Source of the DNA: Methanobrevibacter gottschalkii DSM 11977
GTDB lineage: Archaea; Methanobacteriota; Methanobacteria; Methanobacteriales; Methanobacteriaceae
Assembly: GCF_003814835.1 (NCBI RefSeq)
Contig: NZ_RKRG01000001.1
Location: 434,001-498,000 of the forward strand
Reading direction: 5' to 3'
DNA: 64,000 nt
A program made the translations under genes and the position numbers. Each line of letters starts with the position of its first letter. Within the stretch, counting starts at the first letter, position 1. Below the pieces are notes generated by a model. That model did no database searches. It had not been told where the DNA came from and saw only the letters and a program-made list of their open reading frames with translations. Of this stretch, positions 56,701-64,000 are shown piece by piece.

Positions 56701-57056
56701 CCTTCAAGTGGTGCTGCCACCACTCCTTCTGTAAGAATAGCAAGTGCAGTCCTAAGACCTTGGTCACATCTTTGTTCTGTATCCCAGTTAGCTTTCTCAC
56801 CTGTAAGCTCAAATTTGCCTGAAGCAATTTCAGCCGCAATTTCAAAAGCGACTTCCTCTCTTGTAATGTTTTGTTCTAATATTTTAATTCTTTTAGCCAC
56901 GCCTTCAGGACCAACAAGCCCTTCCACTCTTTCAGCTAAATCCTTTGCAAGGGGTACTTCTGTTTCTATTTCAACATCTAACCCTCTAGACCTGGCTTTA
57001 TTAGCTATGTCGTATAGGTGATGGGTATCAGCTTCTAATCTATCAAAATAATCCAT
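53760..57056 (-). CDS. polC: DNA polymerase II large subunit (PolD DP2)
   Basis: 1098 residues, catalytic subunit of the archaeal replicative polymerase D, which works with the DP1 exonuclease subunit. Landmarks: N-terminal [20 protein letters not shown], then [42 protein letters not shown], the zinc finger [19 protein letters not shown], the catalytic region with [20 protein letters not shown] (the NCDGD-type motif, here NCDSD) and [18 protein letters not shown], and the C-terminal zinc modules [10 protein letters not shown] and CKCGG. No intein is seen at the usual sites, and the length agrees. Start ATG at 57056. DP1 is not in the window. Confidence 0.97.
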   Translation of the reverse strand: [1098 protein letters not shown]

Positions 57057-57247
57057 TGTATCGCCACAAGTTACAAAATTAATTTAACATATACTCTATT
57101 GATTTTCCTAATTTAATAATGTTTGTAATTTTTAAAAACCATTATTGAAATCTATATTTAACAATACTTAAATATTGAAAAATCTAAATTTTTAAGTGTA
57201 AATTGTGGTTGAATTTATTTATTAATATTGCTGTTCTGGTGATTTTA

Positions 57248-58201
57248 ATGTCAAATGATAAACCGATTAATGCTATGTATGGTAGCAAAATGAAATTAGA
57301 TTTAGATAAACTCAAAAATAATCGCAAAAAAGATGACGAAGGAAAAGTTATTGAAACAAAACATATCTTGGAAGGTTCTGAAGAACCAGTTGTTGAAGAT
57401 GCTCCTGAAGAGGTAGTTGAAGAGACTGTCAAAAAGGAGGCTATGGAAGAAGCAGTTAAAGAAAAACCTTCCAAAAATGTTGATTCCAGTGTTGTAGATA
57501 GTTTAAAAGTTAAATTAGGCGAAAGAGAAAAAAAATTATCTAATCAATCTAGTGAACTTAATTATTTAACTAATAAATTAATTCCCAAACTTAAAAAGGA
57601 AAATGCTAATCTAAAAAGTCTTAAAATAGAATTAACCGATGCACTTGAAAAATCTACTAGAAAATACTTTGATCAGTTAGATATTAATGCAGATTTGAGT
57701 AATAAAATTGGAAAAATTGGTGCTGAAGGTGCTGTTAATAAAGTAAGGGCAGATAAATTTGAAGCTGAAATTAATTCTGTTAAAGAAGAATTGCAGGATA
57801 AAATAAACCAATATAAAGAAAAACTTGATTCAGTTAATATTGATGGGTTGAAAAAAGAAAACAATGAATTGTCATGCGAATTAAGGGATATAAAAACTGA
57901 ATTGGATAAGACTAAAAAAGAAAACATGAAACTTTCTGAAGAAGTTAAATCATTAAGGGACGAGATAATCGAAATTGGTAACTACAAACAAGAAGTTGAC
58001 AACCAAAATAAGAAAGAAATAGAAGAATATAAAGAAGAAATTTCATCAATTTCCACTAAACTCAGACTTAAGGAAAGTAGCTATGATAAATTGTTCAATG
58101 AATCTAGTAAAACTATCTCAAATTTAAGAAAACAAGTTGCGAAACTTGAAGAAGACTTGGAAAAAGAATCAAACAGGGGATTATTTAATAGATTCAAATA
58201 G
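57248..58201 (+). CDS. coiled-coil protein of unknown function
   Basis: 317 residues from the ATG at 57248, set by GGTGAT at 57238-57243; a longer TTG start would add a hydrophobic segment but has no ribosome site. Residues about 1-85 are charged and disordered, with acidic repeats (EEPVVEDAPEEVVEETV). Residues about 85-310 are heptad-rich coiled coil (for example KLKKENANLKSLKIELTDAL and ENNELSCELRDIKTELDKTK), ending NRGLFNRFK. No enzyme motif is present. It is divergent from polC, 191 bases away, and may be an SMC-like or structural partner, but nothing shows this directly. Confidence 0.8.
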   Translation: MSNDKPINAMYGSKMKLDLDKLKNNRKKDDEGKVIETKHILEGSEEPVVEDAPEEVVEETVKKEAMEEAVKEKPSKNVDSSVVDSLKVKLGEREKKLSNQSSELNYLTNKLIPKLKKENANLKSLKIELTDALEKSTRKYFDQLDINADLSNKIGKIGAEGAVNKVRADKFEAEINSVKEELQDKINQYKEKLDSVNIDGLKKENNELSCELRDIKTELDKTKKENMKLSEEVKSLRDEIIEIGNYKQEVDNQNKKEIEEYKEEISSISTKLRLKESSYDKLFNESSKTISNLRKQVAKLEEDLEKESNRGLFNRFK

Positions 58202-58203
58202 AT

Positions 58204-58232
58204 GATTAATTTTATTTAATCTATTTTTTTTT
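58204..58232 (+). terminator. hairpin and T-tract after the coiled-coil gene
   Basis: GATTAA-TTTTAT-TTAATC at 58204-58221, then TA and nine Ts. It begins two bases after the stop. Confidence 0.65.
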
Positions 58233-58235
58233 AAA

Positions 58236-58727
58236 ATGACAAACGATAATTATTTTATGGATGAAGCTATTGTTGAAGCTCAAATATCTTTAAATGAAGG
58301 AGGACTTCCAATTGGAGCAGTCCTTGTAAAAGATAATGAGATAATATCCAGAGGCCATAATAGGTTAATTCAAAATAATTCTGTAGTTTTACATGCAGAA
58401 ATGGATGTGCTTGAAAAAGCTGGTCGTTTAAACTATGAGGATTATATTAAATGCACTCTTTATACAACATTATCACCATGCCCAATGTGTTCTGGAGCTT
58501 TAATATTATATAATATACCAAGAGTTGTCATTGGAGAAAATACTACTCTTATGGGTGCTGAGAATTTACTTGAATCTAATGATGTTGAGGTTGTTATATT
58601 AAATAATTTAGAATGTAGGGAGTTATTTTTGAAATTCGTCAAAGATAATCCTGGAGTATGGGAAAAAGAACTTAAAAAAGTTGGAAATAATACTACGGTG
58701 AAATATGGAGATTATTGTAACAAATGA
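58236..58727 (+). CDS. cytosine deaminase-like zinc deaminase (yeast Fcy1 type)
   Basis: 163 residues of the cytidine/deoxycytidylate deaminase fold. Zinc ligands H53 and catalytic E55 in VVLHAEMDVLEKAGRL, and C82/C85 in YTTLSPCPMCSGALILYNI. The His-Cys spacing (29 and 32) equals that of yeast cytosine deaminase, and the following IPRVVIGENTTLMGAENLL and the end FVKDNPGVWEKE also read like that enzyme rather than the tRNA adenosine deaminase TadA. It would convert cytosine to uracil in salvage, a guess from these similarities. It starts only a few bases after the terminator T-tract and is overlapped by the next gene by 23 bases. Confidence 0.82.
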   Translation: MTNDNYFMDEAIVEAQISLNEGGLPIGAVLVKDNEIISRGHNRLIQNNSVVLHAEMDVLEKAGRLNYEDYIKCTLYTTLSPCPMCSGALILYNIPRVVIGENTTLMGAENLLESNDVEVVILNNLECRELFLKFVKDNPGVWEKELKKVGNNTTVKYGDYCNK

Positions 58728-59082
58728 AATGGATGAAAGATTTATTGAAATATGTAACTCTTTTGAGTGCTTTTCAGACGAACCTCAGGTAGTTTTACTT
58801 TTAAATAATTTCGGTAAAATTGTTGGTTGTGCGAGTTTTAAAGTTTATGATGCAGATTCTGCGGAGATTACTACATTATTTTTAAATTCACATGATAATT
58901 GTGAAAAGATAGCTTATAAATTAATTAGACAGCTCGAAAAAATAGCAATCGATTATGAATTTAAAAGTATAGTTGTTAATTTTGATAGTTATGAAGATAT
59001 TCTTATTGAAATCTTTGAAAAATTAGATTATAAATTCATTGATGAACTTTTAATGAAAAAAGAATTTAAAAGTTTAATTTAA
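58705..59082 (+). CDS. GNAT-like acetyltransferase fold protein
   Basis: 125 residues. The central part, VVLLLNNFGKIVGCASFKVYDADSAEITTLFLN, followed by a helix CEKIAYKLIRQLEKIAIDYEF, has the beta4-beta5-alpha pattern of GNAT N-acetyltransferases, but the acetyl-CoA loop Q/RxxGxG/A is not clear, so it may be degenerate. GGTGA at 58697-58701 supports the ATG at 58705 even though it overlaps the deaminase gene by 23 bases in another frame. Function unknown. Convergent with lysS, 36 bases away. Confidence 0.65.
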   Translation: MEIIVTNEMDERFIEICNSFECFSDEPQVVLLLNNFGKIVGCASFKVYDADSAEITTLFLNSHDNCEKIAYKLIRQLEKIAIDYEFKSIVVNFDSYEDILIEIFEKLDYKFIDELLMKKEFKSLI

Positions 59083-59118
59083 TTTGCTTATTTTAATTGG
59101 AAAAATAGATTTAAAAGA

Positions 59119-60702
59119 TTAAGCTTCTTGTCTTAATCTTTTTACAACAAAATCTTTATCTAAACTCAATAGGAATGAAGCTGCTCTTGGACCTTGTTTT
59201 TGACCAAGAATCATTTTGTAAATAGCTTGGAATCCTTTTTGTGGTTTTAATTCTTGAGATTCTAAGATTTCATACATTGCATCATGCAATTGAGTTGCTT
59301 CTGCAAATTCATTGTTTTCCATTAAATCAGCTAAATCAGTTAAAAATTTAGTTTGTTCATCAGTTAATGGCAATTTTGGAATGTTTTTCTCTTGCACTTG
59401 GAATTTTACAAATTTAGGTGCATAAGTATCTAACCAGTAGATTACATTATCAACTCTTTCACGATATTGAGCTAATTCTGCTTCAGTCAAATCACCAAAT
59501 TCTTTGTCTTTAAAACTTTTGGATAATTGTGAGTTTCTTTTTAAAATTCCATAAATTTTTTCTAAGTCATTTCCAGCAATTTGATATGCATTAACTAAGA
59601 ATCTGAAAGATGGTCTGAATGGTAAAGGACTACCTTCGTTGATTTGTACAATTTCATATATTTCTTTGAATTTTTTACCTTCTTTTTCAGATGGTGCTTC
59701 CTCTTCATCATAGAATACTTTTTCAACAGTATCAAATTGGTCGATAAAGTCTAAAAAAGGCATTTTTGGTGAGAAATCCTTTGATTTCATTGGTTTGGAT
59801 CTAAATAAGTAATAGTTAAGACTTTCTGCAGGTCCAATTTTTAACCATTCTTCAGGAGCAAAGAATACTCCATGAGATTTACTCATTGCTTCACCATCGA
59901 GTGTAATCCATTCGTATGGTACCGGATAAGGTGCAGGGTAATCAAAAATCTTTTCTGAAATTATGCTACTCACATCGTAGGATCCGCCACTAGCAGCATG
60001 GTCTTTTCCAAACGGCTCACATGTTGTTTTAAAGATTTTCCATCTTGCAGCCCATTCTACTCTCCAAGTAAGTTTACCGTTACCTGATTTAATATCCATC
60101 TCACCTTCATGGCCACATTCACATCTATATTTTATAATGTCACCATCAAAGTCATAAGCATAAGTTGTATTCACACGTCCACATTCATCACAAATTGGGT
60201 TGTATGGTAACCAATCATCTGCTAAAGGTTCTCTTCTGTATTCGTTGAAGATTTCTTTGATTTCATCAGTATGTTCAAGAGAAGTTCTAATGTAATCGTT
60301 GTAAACTCCATTTTTATACATTTCAAAACCAGATTTGGTCTCCATTTCAATTCCATAATCGTCCATTACTGAAAGTAATGGTTTTTCAAAATGTTCCACA
60401 AAGTTAGCGCAGCAACCATCAGGGCATGGAATAACTGAGTATGGCATACCTAAGTATTTATCATAGTCTTGGGGAAGAGGGAATGGAACTTTTCTTAATG
60501 GGTCATGGTCATCTGCAATCCAAATTGTTTTTGCTTTTTTTCCAAGTTTCCTTAATTTCTTTCCAATTGCATTAGCAATAAATATATCACAAGAGTTTCC
60601 AATGTGTATTGAGCCTGAAATAGAGGTTCCACTTGCAATAACATGTTCTTCTACATCTCTTTCTGCTAATTCTTTAGCTACATTTTCAATCCAATGTGTC
60701 AT
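59119..60702 (-). CDS. lysS: lysyl-tRNA synthetase, class I
   Basis: 527 residues. Class I LysRS, the form found in most Euryarchaeota and few bacteria, charging tRNA-Lys. HIGH-type motif [10 protein letters not shown] at about 32-41, [14 protein letters not shown], and the KMSKS-type motif [10 protein letters not shown] near residue 270-280. Zinc-type cysteines are in CDECGRVN and CECGHEGE. C-terminal helical anticodon domain. TATA element TTTATATAAA at 60771-60780 on the minus strand predicts a leader of about 45 bases. Single-gene unit. Confidence 0.96.
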   Translation of the reverse strand: MTHWIENVAKELAERDVEEHVIASGTSISGSIHIGNSCDIFIANAIGKKLRKLGKKAKTIWIADDHDPLRKVPFPLPQDYDKYLGMPYSVIPCPDGCCANFVEHFEKPLLSVMDDYGIEMETKSGFEMYKNGVYNDYIRTSLEHTDEIKEIFNEYRREPLADDWLPYNPICDECGRVNTTYAYDFDGDIIKYRCECGHEGEMDIKSGNGKLTWRVEWAARWKIFKTTCEPFGKDHAASGGSYDVSSIISEKIFDYPAPYPVPYEWITLDGEAMSKSHGVFFAPEEWLKIGPAESLNYYLFRSKPMKSKDFSPKMPFLDFIDQFDTVEKVFYDEEEAPSEKEGKKFKEIYEIVQINEGSPLPFRPSFRFLVNAYQIAGNDLEKIYGILKRNSQLSKSFKDKEFGDLTEAELAQYRERVDNVIYWLDTYAPKFVKFQVQEKNIPKLPLTDEQTKFLTDLADLMENNEFAEATQLHDAMYEILESQELKPQKGFQAIYKMILGQKQGPRAASFLLSLDKDFVVKRLRQEA

Positions 60703-60840
60703 TTATATTCACCGTTTTTAATAAAAAAGTTATCATAAAATAAGTTATATTTGATTAATATCTGTTGTTATTTATATAAAAAGATTAAGTAAAAATAGTA
60801 TATTTTCAAAGTTGGGATTAAAATTCTATGATAAAATGAG

Positions 60841-60874
60841 AAAAAAAAGAATGGGTAGATAGAAATCCATCTAT
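60841..60874 (-). terminator. terminator of thiC
   Basis: On the minus strand ATAGA-TGGATT-TCTAT (60874 to 60859), overlapping the stop codon at 60871-60873, then CTACCCATTCTTTTTTTT. The T-tract is strong. Confidence 0.65.
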
Positions 60875-62169
60875 TTAATTAAGTCAGAATCAGATTTATC
60901 TAACCATTCGTTTACAATTTTTACTGCACAGTAGTTACCACACATTGTACAGGTATCTTCTTCTTCAGGTGGTCTTTGATCCCTTTTTGCACGTGCAGCT
61001 TCAGGGAACATTGCACATGAGTATTGTGCTTCCCAATCAAGATTTTTACGAGCTTCAGCCATAGCTAAATCTTGTGATCCATCAATTTGACCAGTTGCTA
61101 AGTCACCAGCATAAGCTCCGATTTTAGTTGCAATTACTCCTTCTCTTACATCATCAGGGTTAGGCAGAGCAAGGTGTTCGGCAGGTGTTACATAACAAAT
61201 GAAGTCTGCTCCGGCTTTTGCAGATGATGCAGCACCTATTGCAGAAACAATGTGGTCATAACCTGGTGCTACATCACACACAATAGGTCCTAGCATGTAA
61301 AAAGGAGCATTTGAACACATCTTCTTTTGAATCATAACGTTTGTTGGAATTTCATTAATAGGGATGTGTCCAGGGCCTTCAATCATACATTGTACTCCAG
61401 CTTCACGAGATCTATCAATTAATTCTCCTAAAATGATCAATTCTTGGATTTGTGCCCTGTCAGTTGAATCAGCTATAGATCCTGCTCTCATACCATTTGC
61501 AAGTGAAAGAACAACGTCGTGTTCTTTTGCAATTTCTAAAACATAATCAAAGTTGGAGTATAATGGATTTTCTTTTTCGTTTTCAACAATCCATCCGGAC
61601 ATAAATGACCCTCCACGGGATACAAGTCCAGTTACACGGCCTTGTCTTTTTAGTCTGGTTAAAGTTTCAATATTAATGCTACTGTGGATTGCCATGAAGT
61701 CAATACCGTCTTTAGCTTGTTTTTCAATAGCATTGAACAGGTCATCTTCAGTCATGTCAACTACTGAACCATGTTCTCTAATACTTTCAATGGATGCTTG
61801 GTAAACTGGTACGGAACCTACTGGTAACGGTGACATATCGAGAACCCTTCTTCTGATTTCATCTAAGTCTCCACCAATACTTAATTCCATTAAACAGTCT
61901 GCACCATGGTCAATTGCGATTTTTGCTTTTTGTACTTCTTCATCAAAGTTAACAATATCAGTTGAAGTTCCAACTGTTGCATTTACTTTAGTTCTAAGGC
62001 CTGCACCAATACCTGCAGCTTCAACATCTCTGTTTACATTTCCTGGTATTACAATTGTACCTTCAGCTACTGATTTTAAAATAAAATCTTCTGAAACATT
62101 TTCAATTTTTGCAACATGTTTCATTTCTTCGGTTAAAATTCCTTTTCTTGCATCACTAATTTGAGTCAT
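60871..62169 (-). CDS. thiC: phosphomethylpyrimidine synthase ThiC
   Basis: 432 residues from the ATG at 62169, preceded by GGTGTGAT; a longer start at 62208 has no such site. Radical-SAM enzyme turning aminoimidazole ribotide into HMP phosphate for thiamine. Family landmarks: [16 protein letters not shown] near residue 40, [55 protein letters not shown], and the C-terminal cluster motif [13 protein letters not shown] near residue 410. This is the shorter ThiC form lacking the long N-terminal extension of many bacteria. No TPP riboswitch is visible upstream. Confidence 0.96.
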   Translation of the reverse strand: MTQISDARKGILTEEMKHVAKIENVSEDFILKSVAEGTIVIPGNVNRDVEAAGIGAGLRTKVNATVGTSTDIVNFDEEVQKAKIAIDHGADCLMELSIGGDLDEIRRRVLDMSPLPVGSVPVYQASIESIREHGSVVDMTEDDLFNAIEKQAKDGIDFMAIHSSINIETLTRLKRQGRVTGLVSRGGSFMSGWIVENEKENPLYSNFDYVLEIAKEHDVVLSLANGMRAGSIADSTDRAQIQELIILGELIDRSREAGVQCMIEGPGHIPINEIPTNVMIQKKMCSNAPFYMLGPIVCDVAPGYDHIVSAIGAASSAKAGADFICYVTPAEHLALPNPDDVREGVIATKIGAYAGDLATGQIDGSQDLAMAEARKNLDWEAQYSCAMFPEAARAKRDQRPPEEEDTCTMCGNYCAVKIVNEWLDKSDSDLIK

Positions 62170-62402
62170 TTTATCACACCATAGTCCAATAAGTTTTAAA
62201 ACAGTCAAATTTATTTTAATTAAATTTCATTTCAATTTGATATTCTCTTATATTTATTTATTAATATTTAAAGTAATGGGTTTGTATTCAATTAAAATAA
62301 TATTGATATATATCAATCTTTTTTGAAAAAATAGTGTTTTTAGTTTTTAAATTGGTAAATAAAGTATTATTGATAAAAATAAAGTGTATTTTAAAAAAAG
62401 TT

Positions 62403-62433
62403 AAAAAAAGAATAGATTCAGTAAAATCTATTC
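62403..62433 (-). terminator. terminator of the PfkB kinase gene
   Basis: On the minus strand GAATAGAT (62433-62426) and ATCTATTC (62417-62410) around an 8-base loop that holds the stop codon, then TTTTTTT. One of the clearest intrinsic-type terminators here. Confidence 0.75.
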
Positions 62434-63332
62434 ATTCTCTCAAATGAATCATCAAAAGTAGGCATATTTGTTTGACAACCTTGGTGCTCGACAATAAATG
62501 AGGATACAGTTGATGCAAATTTTGCAGATGCTTCTAACGATTCACCATTTAAAAATCTTGATAAAAATCCCGCTCTATAAGAATCTCCAGCTCCAGTTGG
62601 GTCAACAACTTCTGTTTCAATAGCATCAATTTTTATCTTATCTTCATTTGAATAAATTTCACTACCCTTAGCACCGCATGTTTTAACAATTATTTTTGGA
62701 CCTAATGTCCTAAGACCATCCAAATCCACTTCGAGGGATTCTAAGATTCTTCCAATTTCATGATGGTTTCCAAAAAGAATAGTAGTGTTTTCAATAACAT
62801 CCCTTAACTTTTTTATATCATACATTCCGAGATCCTGACCTGGATCGAATGAAACAAGTAACTCTTCATTTTTAGCTTCTTCAGAACATCTCCAATTAAA
62901 ATTAGGATCTCCTGTTGCTAAATGCACTGCTTCAGTATTTTTAATTGCAGATGCGGGTACTTTGCTTTCTGCAAATTCACGAGCAGCACCCCAATAGAAA
63001 TAACTAATTTGATCTTCATTATCATCAGTTAATACAAATGCAGTAGGTGTTGATTCACCCGGAACAATAATCAAAGAATCCGTGTCAATATCTAAATTCT
63101 GCATATGCTCATAATATTCCGTTTTTTTAAAATCTCCACCAACTGCTGAAACTAAAGAAGTTTTTAATCCTAATTTAGCTCCAACACAAGCAACATTTGC
63201 TGCAGCTCCGCCATTAAATGTTTTCATATTTGTTATTGGAGCAGAAAAATTTGCTTTTGGAAATTCAGGCACTCTAATAATGTAGTCATGAGCAGAGTGA
63301 CCAATAGCTAGTAAATCTCTGTTTTTTGCCAT
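62418..63332 (-). CDS. PfkB-family sugar/nucleoside kinase
   Basis: 304 residues of the ribokinase fold. Substrate motif FNGGAAANVACVGAKLGLKTSLVSAVGGD near residue 39-67 and the ATP/anion-hole motif EVVDPTGAGDSYRAGFLSRF near 245-265 with catalytic Asp in GAGD. An N-terminal GHSAHDYIIRVPEFPK and an overall resemblance to archaeal nucleoside kinases suggest phosphorylation of nucleosides such as inosine, cytidine or guanosine, but sugar substrates cannot be excluded. Monocistronic, with a strong terminator. The 18-bp element shared with RPA, helicase and nrdD promoters lies 147 bases upstream, which fits a nucleotide-supply role. Confidence 0.85.
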   Translation of the reverse strand: MAKNRDLLAIGHSAHDYIIRVPEFPKANFSAPITNMKTFNGGAAANVACVGAKLGLKTSLVSAVGGDFKKTEYYEHMQNLDIDTDSLIIVPGESTPTAFVLTDDNEDQISYFYWGAAREFAESKVPASAIKNTEAVHLATGDPNFNWRCSEEAKNEELLVSFDPGQDLGMYDIKKLRDVIENTTILFGNHHEIGRILESLEVDLDGLRTLGPKIIVKTCGAKGSEIYSNEDKIKIDAIETEVVDPTGAGDSYRAGFLSRFLNGESLEASAKFASTVSSFIVEHQGCQTNMPTFDDSFERMNRFY

Positions 63333-63478
63333 AATATCGCCTTTAAATCTTTTAATCTAATATTGTGTTTTATCATTATTTAATGTTTTGAAAATTCAAA
63401 TTGATGATAAATCACAAAAAAATGTGTTCATATGAGTGTAAATGATAATATGTTATATAATAATAATTTTATTTTCCT

Positions 63479-63496
63479 AAGAGCATTTGATAAGTA
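63479..63496 (-). promoter_or_regulatory. 18-bp upstream element, copy 4 (PfkB kinase)
   Basis: TACTTATCAAATGCTCTT on the minus strand, one mismatch from copy 3, located 3 bases after the stop of the substrate-binding protein gene and pointing toward the kinase. A TATA-like TTATATAAC lies at 63452-63460, 18 bases downstream on that strand. Confidence 0.65.
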
Positions 63497-63499
63497 TTT

Positions 63500-64000
63500 T
63501 TACATTGGTGTAAAACCTTGTTTTTCAATGCTTTCTTGGGCTTCATTAGTTAAATATTTAATAAATTCATCAACCTTTGCTTTATCTTCATTAACTTTAA
63601 TCAAGCTAATTACATGTTGGGTATTAAATTTTAAAAGTTCGTTTCCTTTAAAGTAACTTGCATTTAAAAATGTATGTAAATTTTTTGAGTTTCTAACTTT
63701 TTTATATGCATCAAATTGCGAACTTACATTTTCTTTAATATTAACATGTATGTCATAATGTTTTAAACTGTTCCATGCCAACCTTTGGGCAGATCCAGAC
63801 ACACTTACAAAATCAAGGTTCTCTAAATCTGAAATACTTTCAATTTTTTCAGAGTCTGGACTTGAAATAAGAACCAGGTAATCATAGGCTATTGGATAAA
63901 AGTTTATATCTCTTTCAAATGCTATTAATGGATCATCTAATGTTAAAATATCAACTACGCCTCTTTTTGCAAGTTCAAAAGCATCTTCATCGTTACTACT
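63500..64000 (-). CDS. periplasmic-type substrate-binding protein, C-terminal part
   Basis: Partial: the last 166 codons, open to the window edge, with the start outside. The visible part reads SSNDEDAFELAKRGVVDILT at the edge, then FYPIAYDYLVLISS, LENLDFVSVSGSAQRLAW and a C-terminal helix region ending EKQGFTPM. The pattern of a ligand loop GVVDIL, a hinge strand IAYDYLVLI and the last helix EFIKYLTNEAQESI is that of the class II binding proteins of ABC importers for tungstate, molybdate or phosphate. A tungstate/molybdate role would suit moeA and moaC in this window, but ligand residues cannot be fixed. No permease is in view. Confidence 0.7.
   Translation of the reverse strand, partial: SSNDEDAFELAKRGVVDILTLDDPLIAFERDINFYPIAYDYLVLISSPDSEKIESISDLENLDFVSVSGSAQRLAWNSLKHYDIHVNIKENVSSQFDAYKKVRNSKNLHTFLNASYFKGNELLKFNTQHVISLIKVNEDKAKVDEFIKYLTNEAQESIEKQGFTPM

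Noticed and set aside
56395-57021. 208-codon ORF on the plus strand
   Set aside because: Antisense to the polC coding region, whose protein is beyond doubt; low-complexity Ser/Ala/Leu composition typical of a shadow frame.
53760-57056. Intein in the PolD large subunit
   Set aside because: 1098 residues is the intein-free length, and no intein splicing motifs interrupt the catalytic region.
61303-61318. GGAGCATTTGAA resembling the reverse complement of the 18-bp element
   Set aside because: Inside thiC, encoding conserved residues, and only the core matches.
62170-62417. TPP riboswitch upstream of thiC
   Set aside because: No CTGAGA or other TPP aptamer core was found; the stretch is plain AT-rich sequence.
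1-64000. CRISPR array, IS element, prophage or attachment site
   Set aside because: No spaced direct repeats, transposase or integrase genes were seen anywhere in the window.

Overview
The window is 64 kb of AT-rich archaeal chromosome (roughly 30% G+C by eye). The gene set points to a hydrogenotrophic methanogen of the order Methanobacteriales, most likely Methanobrevibacter. Evidence: HdrA, an FprA-type F420H2 oxidase divergent from an MsvR-type V4R regulator, a methanopterin-reductase-like flavoprotein beside GlyA, PolD large subunit, RPA/RadA, class I LysS, archaeal RNA polymerase subunits L and F, TFS, Csl4, Dph2, Pus10, SRP54 and Sec61 beta. No rRNA, IS element, CRISPR array or prophage was seen. 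One tRNA, Arg(TCG), is present.

Layout. 1-7494: surface polysaccharide cluster (rmlC end, rmlB, two half-size membrane proteins, a CDP-glycerol-type polymerase, three GT2 glycosyltransferases, a polyprenyl-phosphate sugar-1-phosphate transferase). 7570-14539: RPA-RadA operon, AEC transporter, hdrA. 14773-19254: bacterial-type metK, glyA with a flavoprotein, DUF192, a DsbA-like gene and a small ORF. 19522-27292: ileS-purL-moeA-site-2 protease run. 27481-30428: fprA/msvR divergent pair and cbiL. 30525-36787: XPD/DinG-like helicase, tRNA-Arg, then a minus-strand information-processing run (acidic membrane protein, tfs, Nudix, rpoL, csl4, dph2, hpt). 36880-43675: srp54-pus10-moaC-sec61beta-hisF-ogg1-VOC-MFS. 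43701-48031: cyclophilin, argD, a 0.5-kb gap with a decayed ORF, lysA-dapF. 48043-57056: minus strand hemK-like, rsmA, DUF655, rpoF, rpl21e, nrdD, polC. 57248-64000: coiled-coil protein, cytosine deaminase-like enzyme, GNAT-like protein, lysS, thiC, a PfkB kinase, and the end of a substrate-binding protein.

The most interesting signal is not a gene. An 18-bp element, TACTTTTCAAATGCTCTT, occurs four times with at most one mismatch to that sequence per copy. Every copy is intergenic and lies upstream of, and oriented toward, a DNA or nucleotide metabolism gene: RPA-RadA, the XPD/DinG-like helicase, anaerobic ribonucleotide reductase, and a PfkB kinase resembling archaeal nucleoside kinases. In the two best cases it lies just upstream of a TATA box. 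This looks like a regulon element for DNA replication, repair or nucleotide supply that I do not recognise. A second signal is the CGAAC/GTTCG dyad shared by the fprA-msvR intergenic region and the nrdD promoter, suggesting a redox regulon. Other points: a bacterial-type MetK, a yeast-type cytosine deaminase relative, an RPA with a duplicated N-terminal helical module and about six OB folds, a structured leader before rpl21e, and hairpin terminators that overlap stop codons at six genes.

Functions rest on motif recognition from the sequence alone. No database search was possible. Where an upstream TTG or GTG in frame gives a longer ORF, I chose the ATG with a Shine-Dalgarno-like GGTGA/AGGTG or with close coupling to the upstream gene.
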